NCBI GenBank assembly: GCA_036898135.1
Contig: CM072522.1
Span: 7,122,686 to 7,186,685, forward strand
DNA length: 64,000 bases
Source of the DNA: Oncomelania hupensis
Taxonomy: Eukaryota > Mollusca > Gastropoda > Littorinimorpha > Pomatiopsidae
Reading direction: 5' to 3'
In this document: in pieces, positions 35,682 to 64,000 of the stretch
How the letters are laid out: the number at the start of each line of letters is the position of its first letter
How positions within the stretch are numbered: the first letter of the stretch is position 1
Program-made: the position numbers and the translations under genes
Notes under the pieces: generated by a model
Seen by the model: the letters and a program-made list of their open reading frames with translations, nothing else
Database searches by the model: none
What the model was told of the DNA's origin: nothing

Positions 35682-36257
35682 GAGCACCTTTGCCTCACAA
35701 TATAAGGTGGGAATGGTTGGTTGGTGGTTTTATTAACGTCTTTTTTCACCAAGATGATAAAGACTGGGAACGTTTGCATGAATTAGTGTGTGTAGCGTGT
35801 GTGTGTGGGTGTGGGTGTGTGAGAGGGTGTGTGTGTGTAGGGAAAAGTAGAGAAAACTTCAGAGTCAACCTGCTTCCTATTTGGACCTCGGGAACGTCCT
35901 GAAGGCCGCGCTACAGACCGGCAACATCAGGCAAGCCACCCAGCCATTCAAGAAAAATGTAAACAACATGGATGCGTCCATACGGAGCGGAGGTAGATTA
36001 ACCACCGCCAACAACAGCAATACAACGTTGTTCAAGCCAGCTTGTGAAATCGCTTCATGAAACAGTGTAACGCCGAACCCTTATCCTCTTTGATTGGCGG
36101 TACAGGGGAGGCGTGTCGTTTTGACTAAGTACACGTTGACCTACATGACATAGCAGTTCACAGTCATTATCATTTTATCATCTTGGTGAAAAAAAGACGT
36201 TAATAAAACCACCAACCAACCATTTCCACCTTACATTGTGAGGCAAACGTGCTCCTG
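35682..36257. repeat. Two LINE 3' ends in inverted orientation
   Basis: The left segment (35682-35768) and right segment (about 36163-36257) are near-perfect reverse complements over about 85 bp. The right one reads tcttggtgaaaaaaagacgt, taataaaaccaccaaccaac, which matches the 3' end of the LINE at 10447-10481. Between them, 35888-36060 holds an open stretch (LGNVLKAALQTGNIRQATQP...) ending in a stop, with no recognisable family. Either two insertions met tail-outward or this is a foldback element that uses a LINE tail. Confidence 0.55.
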
Positions 36258-36259
36258 TA

Positions 36260-37120
36260 ACCTGCATGCAACGAGAGTCATTGTGGCAGTGACGGATTGT
36301 AAGAGAAGGGACAAAACTGAACTAAAGACATTCAACTGCATTTCTTTGGAACACTAAACTTAAACACAGCAGCATCAATTTTGCCGTCAGAGGTAGACAC
36401 AGAGACTCTGTATCGCACACAGGCGCTCGCGTGTCCAGTTACAAGCGCCTGTGGACTATAAATATGTTACAAAGATAATTCCAAATGACTGTATTTAAGT
36501 ACAGCAACCTCAGTAGGTCATCCAACACGACGTGAATAAGGCAGCTAATTCTAATTATAGCGTCGCAGTCTTCGGTGGTTGTTGTATTTTCTTCTGTGAT
36601 TTGCTGGGAAACTTCTGCGAGGCCAGAAAAAAAGAAAAAAAAGACCAATTTTTATTATTATTTTTTAAAATTATTTGTGATTGGTTGCGTGGAGCATGGG
36701 AAAGCTTATAAAACAGTGTTGTCCGCCGTAATGGGGATTTAAGGGACAGTGTATCAAGAATGCGCGTGTTTTTAAAAAAAAATATTTTCTTTTATTCCTT
36801 TTTTCATTTTTAAAATTTAATTTTGTTGCAATGAGTTTTATTTCGGAAATTGCATATGAGAAATGGATAATCGTTGCTTAAACCCGACCGCTGATCCGTC
36901 AATTTTAGGCATCTCTTCCTTGTTATGTAAACAAACAAAGCCAGTTATGTCCCTTCTGCACACTTGCACTTTTGTGGGTTTTTAAAAATCCACCTTGATG
37001 CTATTTTTTTATATCCCACATAAACTTAATATTGATTGACTTATATAAAACCCGTACTTTTGAAAGAGGTTATATTTTGGGTTTAATCTTTTTTTTTTCT
37101 TTTTTTTTTTGTGGAGACAA
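36260..37120. other. Unassigned intergenic sequence
   Basis: AT-rich sequence. At 37125-37155 there is a 30-bp scrap matching the RTE-like LINE (tcagggcaggtcgaagtacc, actgaacag, encoding the FRAGRSTTEQ region). Nothing else recognised. Confidence 0.4.
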
Positions 37121-37235
37121 CGCTCAGGGCAGGTCGAAGTACCACTGAACAGGTTCAGACACACTTTAAGATCCATCTATGATATCGAAGAGCGGCGAAT
37201 CATGAAGTTGTGATACCTGTTTTTATCAGCGTACC

Positions 37236-37384
37236 AGCACAGGCGCATTAAGCTTGAAGAATGGGCCATCGGCAAGAATTTTGCAAAAACTGTGTGGATC
37301 CCCGATAGCGGACGGGTAGAGCTAACGGGGATCCACAAAACTCCTTGCCGAGGGTCCATTCTTCAAGCTTAATGCGCCTGTGCT
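37236..37384. mobile_element. Short hairpin (foldback) element
   Basis: The left arm starts agcacaggcgcattaagctt, gaagaatgg. The right arm ends with its exact reverse complement. Pairing continues imperfectly (cggcaag, ttttg, tggatccccg) so that each arm is about 65-70 bp with a loop of about 15 bp. A related half-arm occurs at about 25815. No coding sequence, so a MITE-like element is likely. Confidence 0.65.
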
Positions 37385-37578
37385 ACTAGATGAAGAACCC
37401 TAACTTTTTGAAAGAGAATTCATTGGCACGTAAGTCCCTACTCATTCATATGTTATTATGTTATGTTCAATTATGTTTTGTTTTTTAAATTCTATATTGA
37501 GGACAAGTTCCCATAGAACACGCCGTCGCATAATATTATGCAGCGAAATTGGGGGATAGCACACAAATACTCCGGATA

Positions 37579-37963
37579 TACAAGGTGTTCCAAAAGTCTT
37601 GGGCACATTTGAAGTCCCCATATCTCAATTATTATGAATGGTAGTAAGATAAAAGTTGTGCCATTTTAAAGCAATTACATTAAGTTTTTTGTATAGCTGT
37701 TGATTTTTTTAAATTTCTTTTTAGACCCATTCATGGCGTTCACTCAACTAGAAATGCTGGGACGCGTTTGGCAGGAATTTGACTATCGGCTTGATGTGTG
37801 TCGTGTGACCAATGGTGCTCACTCACATTGAACATCTTTGAACATTCCATGTAAAAATTGAGATTACAAGCTTTCTGAATTTACCAGATGGGTTTTTATA
37901 TCCTTAATAGTTTCGGAAATATTCAATGTCAAAATGTGCCCAAGACTTTTGGAACACCCTGTA
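37579..37963 (+). mobile_element. mariner-like element, internally deleted (MITE-like)
   Basis: The left terminus tacaaggtgttccaaaagtc, ttgggcacatt and right terminus (reverse complement tacagggtgttccaaaagtc, ttgggcacatt) form inverted repeats of about 33 bp. TA dinucleotides at 37577-37578 and 37964-37965 look like the TA target duplication. A coding remnant at about 37736-37830 reads LEMLGRVWQEFDYRLDVCRV, then TNGAH and a small frame-disrupting insertion, like the C-terminus of IS630/Tc1/mariner transposases. Most of the transposase is missing. Confidence 0.75.
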
Positions 37964-38263
37964 TATATATACTCTATATGGGTAGGGACTTAAGGTCCAT
38001 CCTGCATAGTGTTTTTTTAAAATTGCATCCTACACGTACTGTATAGGCGCCTGCGTGCCTACCCTACTCGAAATGTCCCGTGGTGCTGATATCAGTACAG
38101 ACCTGATAAACGATACGAAGCCAGTAGATAACAATTATATAGCTAAGCATCGTTGCAGCGATGTGATGAAATGCGTTCCCGGATCGCGCGAGACAAAAAA
38201 AAATTAAATAAAAAAGCTGACTTTGGACAACGGATCAATTCTTGGTGGGTGGACTCGACCAAG

Positions 38264-56692
<18,429 letters not shown>

Positions 56693-57207
56693 TTACCGTC
56701 GGCGACCATCACCTAGCAACCAACAACAATGACCTTGAAGTGTTATGATTTTTGTGGTTGTCGTTGAAGGATTTCTGCCGTCTCCACAGATCAAACTTCG
56801 CCCCGTTTCTTTAGCAACCACCGTTGCTTTAGCAACCACCGTTTCGTTGCCTGGAAATCATCAGCTAGCAACCCAATAACATTGACCTTGACGTGTTTTA
56901 TTGTTAGTTTTGTTGGCGCAGAGATTTCCACTCCTTACTTAGAGGCAAATTTATCCCGCTGCTTAGCAGCTGCCTGGAAACAATCACCTAGCAACTAAAT
57001 AAAACTGACCTCGAGGTGACGTATGTTATAGCTGCAGTTGTTATTTTTAGTTATTGCAAAAATGTCATCTTTTAGAGGAGAACAGATTCACCCCGCTGCG
57101 TAGCAACTGCCTCCTTTCTTGCATTGAAACTATCATGCAGCAAAACATAACAATGACCTTAAATGAACTTTTTGTTTCCTTGGCTGAAAACCACCGATTT
57201 TATTCTT

Positions 57208-57755
57208 ACGCACAAACAACTGCTGCCCTGACAAGGTTGAAGCCCATTTAGAAAGACAGGACCACCAGTTCACATTCCAAGGTAAGGCTGCTGCGCTCCC
57301 TTGTTATCTCCATCTTCTTTTACGCTTGTGAAACATGGACCCTCACAGCAGATTTACAACGAAGAATACAAAGCATGGAGAGGTGCTGCAGAAGACTTCT
57401 GGGCATTTCCTATACTCTGCATATCACCAACGACGAAGTCCGACAGACCATCACTCAAGCCATTGGATAACACGATGACATTCTCACAGTGGTAAAGAAA
57501 CGGAAACTCCGATGGTATGGCCACGTCACCAGATCATCAGGCCTTGCAAAGATCATCCTGCAAGGCGCAATGCAAGGAGGCAGAAGAAGAGGGAGACAGA
57601 AAAAAAGTGGGAGGACAATATTCGAGAATGGACTGGCTTGACACTGAGCGAAGCCATGAGGGTTGCTGAGGACAGAGAAAGATGGAGTACGCTGGTTAAA
57701 CGACCATCTGTGGCCCCAACGATCTTCGAGTTATGGGATAAGATAGGATAGGAAA
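57208..57755 (+). pseudogene. RTE-like LINE 3' fragment
   Basis: It begins at the QTTAALTRLKPI point of the RT C-terminal region and runs with several frameshifts through FYACETWTLTADLQRRIQ, KRKLRWYGHVTRSSGLAKI and KKWEDNIREWTGLTLSEAM to the (GATAG)n end. It matches the copies at 8440 and 42440. It is 5'-truncated and lies 0.5 kb downstream of the FREP stop. Confidence 0.82.
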
Positions 57756-57759
57756 GGAC

Positions 57760-58220
57760 CACAATCAACACTAACAATAACTTTTAAAAACCTTTTTGTT
57801 GTTTGTCGCCAATTTCTATCAGTTTGTTTAATGTGTTTGTTAGCTATTTCTTCTTTGCTGTTCTAGCTCATTCATTTTTGAAATACATATTTATCTTAGT
57901 GTGAGATATTTATGTGTGGGTTGCGCTATGCGATTGTCGTCATATGACCTGGAAACCTATAATCTTTACCCACAATTGAGTTAACATTGACCTTCAACGA
58001 CGTTGTTCCCATTATTTTGTTTTTAAGTTTCCGTGTTTTTTTTTTTTTTTTTTTTTTTTTGGGGGGGGGGGGGTGATATGGGTGATGATGGTGTTTGTAT
58101 TATTTGTTTTGTTTGTTTGTTTGTTTGTTTGTTTGTTTGTTTGTTTGTAAGCTTAGATGTCACAGATTCCTTAGTTACCTCCGTTTCTATGGTGATGTTT
58201 AAACATTTGAAAGAAGAATT
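57760..58220. other. Intergenic sequence with T/G homopolymers
   Basis: Contains a T run then G run at 58037-58072 and (TTTG)n at 58107-58148. No gene. Confidence 0.6.
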
Positions 58221-58221
58221 T

Positions 58222-58288
58222 GGTGCCTAGAGATCATCACCAGCGCATTGAGCAGTTCTTTAGGTAAAAAGGCGCTATATAAGAGCGA

Positions 58289-58320
<32 letters not shown>

Positions 58321-58322
58321 AT
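58222..58322 (+). repeat. Family A SINE-like 3' end with (AATA)n tail
   Basis: It reads gcgcattgagcagttcttta, ggtaaaaaggcgctatataa, gagcg and then an AATA tail of about 50 bp. Only the 3' module is present. Confidence 0.6.
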
Positions 58323-58549
58323 ACAATCACCTATCAGTCTAAGTATTTGGCAAGTGGCATCTATTTATAAGCATAAAAATGTATTTCTTCATTTTTCTTT
58401 TGTTCTTTTTGTATGGCGCATTTTGTCCTGTTTTTAAATCATCAGGAAGCTCTGAAGTTTCGGAAACAATTTCCAAGAAATAAATGTTGACCTGAATTTA
58501 AACATCTAATAGATTTGATCTTGGTTCCTAAAAGAAAAACAACGAAATT

Positions 58550-58910
58550 TCGTTGATGACGAAAACACAACGCACGCACAGCTACACCCACACCCAACAC
58601 ACGCACACACACAATCAAACACGCTCACATTCACTCTCATTCACTCACACACACTCACACAGACACAAACACCCAGGAACAAACGCACACATGATTTCTT
58701 TCTCTCTCCACCTTTCTCTCTCTCTTTCTCTCTTTCACATATTCTCTCTCTCTTTCACATATTCTCTCTCTCACAAACACGCTTGAGCACTCACATGCAC
58801 ATGTGGTCTTGGAATTTTTGAAGAAAATTGGTAATGTGTTGATAACATCCACCACAATGCAACATGCACACACATACACACACGTACATGAACACAAACA
58901 TACACGCCAC
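58550..58910. repeat. CA- and CT-rich low-complexity block
   Basis: CACACA-type and CTCTTT-type degenerate repeats. Open frames here are artefacts. Confidence 0.85.
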
Positions 58911-58964
58911 CACCACCATAGTGATTTTCAAAGATCGAAGAGCTTTCGGTTCTGAGTACGGCGG

Positions 58965-59688
58965 AGAAGAAGAAGAAGTAGGAAAGAAGAAGAAGAAGAC
59001 AGACAGACAGACAAGAAAACAAATGATTAAATATGAAACACAAAATGGTTTTAAACAGTCATCCCCAGTATCCAGAAGAAGAACAACAACAAAAACAGAA
59101 GAAGAAGAAGAAGAAATAGAAGAAGACAAAGACGACGAAGAAGAAGAAGACGAACGACAACGACAACAAGAAAAAATGAAGAACAACAAAAAGAAGCAGA
59201 AGAAGTTGATGAAGAAGAAGAATGACTGAACACTGAGGTTTAACGTCTAACACCCACCATTGGCGATATGGCAGACGGGGATAACCATCCCAGGGAAAGA
59301 GGGGTAGGGACCTAAATCAACACTGAACCACCAGAGCAATCATACTGCTATAATGGACAGTGAAAAATGGACACTTATTATTTCGCCCACCACGGGATTC
59401 GAACCTGGGTCATCGGTGTGCCAGGCGAACGCTCTACCACTTGAGCTACGGCGGTGGGCTAACACAAAGTTAATAAACTTCTTAATTAATCAATTATTAC
59501 ATAGATAAATACGATAGCTAAAGAAGAAGAAGAACAAGAACAAGAAGAACAAGAACAAGAAGAACAAGAAGAGGAACAACAACAACAACAACAACAAGAG
59601 AAGAAGAAGAACAACAACAACAACAACAACAACAGAAGAAGAAGAACAAGAAAAACAAGATCAACAGAAGAAGAAGAAGAAGAAGAAC

Positions 59689-59722
<34 letters not shown>

Positions 59723-59898
59723 ACAACAACAAGAGAAGAAGAAGAACAACAACAACAGAAGAAGAAGAAGAACAAGAAAAACAAGATCAACAGAAGAAGA
59801 AGAAGAAGAAGAAGAAGAAGAAGAAGAAGAAGAAGAAGAAGAAGAAGAAAAAGCAGAAGAAGAAGAAGAAGAAGAAGAAGAAGAAGAAGAAGAAGAAG

Positions 59899-59939
<41 letters not shown>

Positions 59940-60019
59940 AAGAAGACGAACAACAACAACAACAGAAGAAGAAGAACAAGAAGACCAAGATCAACAAAAG
60001 AAGAAGAAGAAGAAAAGAG

Positions 60020-60050
<31 letters not shown>

Positions 60051-60070
60051 AAGAACAACAAGAATAAAAA
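58965..60070. repeat. Purine-rich (AAG)n/(AAC)n block
   Basis: AAG, AAC and GAA triplets occupy 58965-59222 and 59518-60068, interrupted by a SINE (59253-59460). Sub-blocks of AAC and AAG alternate, and the pattern aagaacaagaaaaacaagat recurs at about 59641 and 59767. Confidence 0.92.
59253..59460 (-). repeat. tRNA-derived SINE, copy 1
   Basis: The minus strand starts with a tRNA-like head: agcccaccgccgtagctcaa, gtggtagagcg (A box) and caggttcgaatcccgt (B box). Then comes a body shared with 60520-60735 (ttgctctggtggttcagtgt) and an end near gatggttatccccgtctgcc. The acceptor-stem ends pair partly (gcccacc/ggtgggc). A SINE fits better than a tRNA gene because the body is repeated. Confidence 0.7.
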
Positions 60071-60299
60071 CAAGAACAAGAAATAAAATAACTAACTAAA
60101 TTAAAACAAACTGAAGTCCCTCAAAAATCAAGTCCAACAACAACAACAACAGCAACAACAAGCACACACAAAATAATAACAAGAAATAAAATAAATAACT
60201 AAATTAAAACAAACTGAAGTCCCTCAAAAACCAAGTCCAACAACAAAAACAACAACAGCAACAAACAGTCACCGTAACTTTCTTTACCTTGGTAGTTAG

Positions 60300-60487
60300 C
60301 GCCAATTACACCAGCACAACTTTTAAGGCGCTACCGCCCCACAGGAACGAGCTGGGCAGTCGGGGCGCTCGTTGTCGTTGGTGTTGCCGCAGCATCAGGG
60401 TGGTCCTCGAAAGCGATCAAACAGTTGTGATGACAGAAATACACCAAGCGGGCTTCATTCACAGCAACACCATCCGCAGTGAGGTGG
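60300..60487 (+). CDS. Possible isolated exon
   Basis: This GC-richer stretch lies between an acceptor-like ctttaccttggtag and a donor-like gtggtgagtc. It is open in one frame (SANYTSTTFKALPPHRNELG through VVMTEIHQAGFIHSNTIRSE). Composition differs from the surrounding purine repeats. I recognise no family, and no neighbouring exons of the same phase are visible. It could be an exon of a gene to the left or right, or chance. Confidence 0.3.
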
Positions 60488-60519
60488 TGAGTCTGTCAAA
60501 ACCCACAATCAACGTTGAA

Positions 60520-60735
60520 AGTTTAACCCACCATCGGGGATATGGCAGACAGGGATAAAACCATCTTAGGGAAGATGGGGTAGGGATCTAAATCAACATT
60601 AACACTGAACCACCAGAGCAATCATACTGCTAAGGTCACTATTTCTTTTAATGGCCCCTTTCTATCTTGCCCAGCGCGGGACTGGAACCTGGGTCATCGG
60701 TTTGCAAGGCGGAAGCTCTACCGCTGGGCTACGGG
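60520..60735 (-). repeat. tRNA-derived SINE, copy 2
   Basis: It has the same head (cgtagcccagcggtagagct and caggttccagtcccgc) and body as 59253-59460. The B box has changed from ttcgaatcc to ttccagtcc. The two copies lie 1.3 kb apart in the same orientation. Confidence 0.7.
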
Positions 60736-60933
60736 AGTAAGAGAACGACAAACAACCACGATGACGTTGTTGTTGTTGTCGTCATTGATATTGATAACAC
60801 AGCATGAAACGATGGTAAAAACAAAGACTACGCTGTGCTGGCGACGACAACAACGATGACGATGAAATAGGTGGTGATGATGATGATGATTGTGATGATG
60901 ATGATGACAACGGCGATGAAGACGAATTAAAGG

Positions 60934-60995
<62 letters not shown>

Positions 60996-61075
60996 GTGAT
61001 AATGATGATATTGATGATGATGACGGTGATGGTGATGATGACGGCGGCAATCACGATGATGATGAGGAGAATGAC
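60735..61075. repeat. (GAT)n-rich block
   Basis: GTT/GAT/GAC triplets with pure GAT at about 60935-60993. Confidence 0.94.
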
Positions 61076-61132
61076 GATAAAGCTAAACGAATTAAAATAT
61101 GAGGAGGAGGAGGATGTTGATGATTATGATGA

Positions 61133-61625
61133 TTACATTACATTACATGATTATTGTTTTAGGTCCAGCGGACTCTTCCGAGCCAAATCAGGACCGGACA
61201 ACCCATGATCCGCATAAAAGATCTGCTGAAACAACCCTAGTGGGAAAACTGAATACCCTCCACCAGCCAGTCACTTTACAATAAAGACATCCCACGCAGG
61301 GGACGGCTGAGGCTTCACCCCAACTTATCGAACCCCCGTTTACAAAAACAAAATAGAATACAAACATCATTATAAATTATCAACAAAACACATACATATA
61401 AAATGCCTACATTGCTAAATAATAACATCATAGGAAGCCCTAGTGACCACCTGGCAGAAAGCGTCCAATATTCCCAAGCTGATCCAACAGACCTAAAACA
61501 CAAATAAGGAATCTTGTCCCGGAAGAGTTTTCAAGAAAAAAGGTAGGAGACTGGGATAGCGAAGAAGACGATAGTATAGCAGATTGATAGAACAGAGCAG
61601 GAATGAGAAAGAGCAAATTAGACCA
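61133..61625 (+). mobile_element. Dispersed repeat (family C), copy 3
   Basis: From tgattattgttttaggtcca to the aacagagcaggaatgagaaa region it matches 39420-39890 almost base for base. It is followed by unrelated AT-rich sequence. Confidence 0.65.
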
Positions 61626-61639
61626 GAAGTTATGCACTC

Positions 61640-62290
61640 CTATGAGGCCTAAAAAAAAAGTTCGTTTACCCAAAAAGTGGGCAAGGTAAACATTGCTATT
61701 TTGAAAAACATGTAGATTGGTCTTTCTAAAAATGCAATGTTGTCATTTCTATCATATCTCTTTGTTTAGATATTGATCTCTAAAGTTACGCAATGTAAGA
61801 CAGCCGTGGCGCCTTAAGTCATTGCCGTACTGATCAGAATAATCCAAAATTTCATAACTTTTTGGTTGATTCATAGCTCTGTCAAATAACATCATCCATT
61901 TTTGTGGTTTTATGTAGTTTATGTTAAATGGCAGAGATCCAAAATTAAATAATGAACTCAAAATATCAAGAAAAAATATTCACGCTCTGAGGAACAGACA
62001 CAAAATATAAGAAACAGACAAAAACTATTTCAAACAAGAGGCTGTTATAATCAATCATATATTAATCATGATAAATAATGACAGGACATCACAACAAGGG
62101 ATTTTAAAAGCAATTACATACCTCAGGAGTTGGTGTTTAATTCAAGAATACTACCACTAGAATAGACAGTTTTGAAGCATTCAGACTTGGGAGAGCTTGT
62201 TATAGTTTGTTTTTCCACTGCAGCACCAAATCCTAATTGATACATGTTAGATACACTTAAAGTCTGAGGTACATACCTCACACACACAGT
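61640..62290. other. Unassigned sequence
   Basis: AT-rich, no recognised gene or repeat. It lies downstream (in its own direction) of the minus-strand pseudogene. Confidence 0.4.
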
Positions 62291-62296
62291 GACTAA

Positions 62297-63975
62297 ATGT
62301 CAATATCTGAATCGGAGTGGGAGTCTTCCAGGTTCTACACATCCTCAGCTGGATGCTGGCGCTCGGTGTTTACACAGTTGTTGCACTTGCACAGCTCAGT
62401 GCACAGCAAGCCGGCCTCCTGGCAGCCACACCTTCTTTGGGGGGTGCAGCCTGATTTGGCACATTTGCATGTTACCATGTTTAGCACGTCACGTGGCACA
62501 GTGGGCATGGTCATCCATTTGACATCCAACTTGCCATCTGTCAGCGTCCAACCGTGCTTGTCAGCTGAAGGCGCGTTGATGTATGGGGACAGGCTTCATC
62601 GGACAATGGCAGCTTGGTAGTTAGCTCACCTACTGTGCAGACAAAGGCTGTCCTAAGTAGAGGGAATGGCGTCCTCATTTTTTAAATCTCGACAGAACAG
62701 TCTGTATCGAACATCGTTGATGTTTGAGCAGTGGTTCTCAGCATACAGGGCACAGACAAACTGCCCAAGGGCACACAATAGTTCCTCAGAGAGCTCCCAG
62801 TTTGTCCCAAGCTTTTGACTTGCCCTTGAACTTAAAGGCACTTATGCTGGCACAACCAGTAAAGTGTGCATGCCGATCAACGCCCTGCATGCAGACGCAC
62901 TCATCTCCTCAAAGAGTCCAATGGCAGTGGCACTGACATTTTTTGTTGCATTGATGGAACCTGTGGACACAAACAGCCCTGCACTAAGTTCCATTGCAAA
63001 AGCAACTGAGAGAACCAAAACATCTGTGTCTGGGATTTGATAATGATGCTCCTGTATGTTGCTGATGCATGCTGTGCATGAAGAAGCATGCCAGTATCAG
63101 CTTCCTCGTGGTCACACTGAAGCTCAGGAACAGCTTCAACGCCACCTGCAGTCAACCGCTGGCATACTAATCCGTGTGCATAGAACACATCCAGGCCAGG
63201 GGGAATTTCTGCACCCATTCCTGGGCCAAGAGGCGAAGGAGCTCTTCCTTGTTGTCATTGGATGACAGAAAGCGATTGAAAGGAGTTGGGACATCTTGTG
63301 CACTACGTGTGATGTAGATTGCACACGTTTCTTTCTTGTACCTTCTGTCACATTCCTGCTGCTTAATGCTTCGCTGAATGTACCGGTCTGCAACAAAGTC
63401 AACGCGTTCTGACTGACATGCTCTTGCAATGCTGACAATCTGACGTAGCAGCTTCTTGGCCAGCACTCCAAAGGTCTTTGGAAGATACACTTGCTGCTGC
63501 AGAATGGTCATAGCATCAAGAATTACCACCTCAGCACGAAGATCCTCAACATTGTTTATCATTCCCCTAAGAGCTGTACCCAGTTTTGACTTGTCAGTTC
63601 TCGCAAGAGTGCCATTCTCGTTTGCTATTGCCAGGGGCATGCCACTTAGGTTGTGCTGAGGATAGACTGGAGACTAATGTTTCTCACCCTGGAAGCAATC
63701 AAGATCCTGGTGATCATGGTGCGACTTGCCTTCACTGCACTGAGTTTCTGTAGCTTTGGGTTCTTTTTAGTTTCCCCAAATGTTTTCAATTTCAGCTGGT
63801 GGATTGGCGCGAAGACATCATTGTTGCAAGTTCTCAGACGCTCCTCAATGAAGCATTCACATGCCTCATTTCCCTTCTCCTTAGCCGATATCATGTCCCC
63901 CATGACTACTGGTTCAGCAACCACACCTGCAAGCACAAAAATTGAGCCATACAAGCATTCACACAAAGAAATCAT
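62297..63975 (-). pseudogene. Decayed copy of a multicopy invertebrate protein with HEEADT motif and CXC-like cysteine-rich tail
   Basis: Minus-strand pieces appear in order: VFAPIHQLKLKTFGETKK (about 63770-63830), GMPLAIANENGTLARTDKSK and VVILDAMTILQQ (63500-63650), SERVDFVADRYIQRSIK (about 63367-63417), ELQCDHEEADTGMLLHAQHA (about 63070-63125), LGTNWELSEELLCALGQFVC (about 62742-62805), and a Cys-rich tail CKCAKSGCTPQRRCGCQEAG, LLCTELCKCNNC (about 62360-62460). Frameshifts at about 63650, 63190 and 62840 and a deletion before the tail break it. I know this layout from many uncharacterised proteins in corals, molluscs and fish; the tail resembles tesmin/TSO1 CXC repeats. Its function is unknown and its copy number suggests a mobile or hitchhiking gene. 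The 5' end may extend past the window. Confidence 0.6.
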
Positions 63976-64000
63976 TTTTCCTTTAAGCGCATAATGATTA

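Noticed and set aside
37125..37155. Separate RTE-like LINE insertion
   Set aside because: Only about 30 bp matches (the AGRSTTEQ region). It is too short to call as an element, so it is noted as a scrap.
59395..59460. Functional tRNA gene on the minus strand
   Set aside because: A and B boxes are good, but the anticodon arm does not fold cleanly and the sequence continues into a body shared with 60520-60735, so it is a SINE head.

Overview
The window looks like nuclear DNA of a mollusc, most probably a gastropod. It has spliced host genes with GT-AG introns and very dense microsatellites and LINE/SINE debris. The best marker is a complete fibrinogen-related protein (FREP) gene in the IgSF plus fibrinogen-domain arrangement known best from snails. 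I cannot name the species from sequence alone.

Three host genes lie on the + strand and splice into uninterrupted reading frames. (1) 4561-12731: a 4-exon GT11 alpha-1,2-fucosyltransferase, 391 aa, a type II Golgi enzyme. (2) 27161-31500: a 6-exon secreted ependymin-related protein, 230 aa. (3) 38264-56692: a 10-exon secreted FREP, 423 aa (signal peptide, Ig-like domain, coiled coil, fibrinogen C-terminal lectin domain). No operon or functional linkage is implied. All three act in the secretory pathway or outside the cell, and a fucosyltransferase could make glycans that FREP-type lectins see, but that link is inference.

The rest is repeats. There are four long tandem arrays: 49 bp x 9 at 13.2 kb, about 29 bp x 145 at 18.6-22.8 kb, 57 bp x about 51 at 31.7-35.1 kb, and 41 bp x about 39 at 50-51.6 kb. 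There are also many long microsatellites: CAT/GAT, TTC, TAG, AAT and CT. Interspersed elements include RTE-like LINEs (8.4-11.6, 42.4-43.6 and 57.2-57.8 kb), an RNase-H-bearing LINE nested in the first of these, L2/CR1-like LINE remnants (42.0 and 52.4 kb), and a solo LTR nested in a 5S-rRNA-derived SINE (47.5-48.5 kb). Others are tRNA-derived SINEs, a mariner-like deletion derivative (37.6 kb), a hAT/ZBED-like deletion derivative with a perfect palindrome (40.1-41.0 kb), foldback elements, and at the right edge a decayed minus-strand copy of a multicopy invertebrate protein with a CXC cysteine-rich tail.

I found no convincing new multi-gene system. The most unusual items are structural. The FREP stop-codon/3'UTR segment is tandemly repeated. 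Two splice acceptors are built from GAT microsatellites instead of pyrimidine tracts. A 48-unit block is duplicated inside the 29-bp satellite. Several nested insertions still have readable target-site duplications. Splice sites were assigned by eye from GT/AG signals, frame continuity and protein-family similarity; no alignment or transcript data were available.
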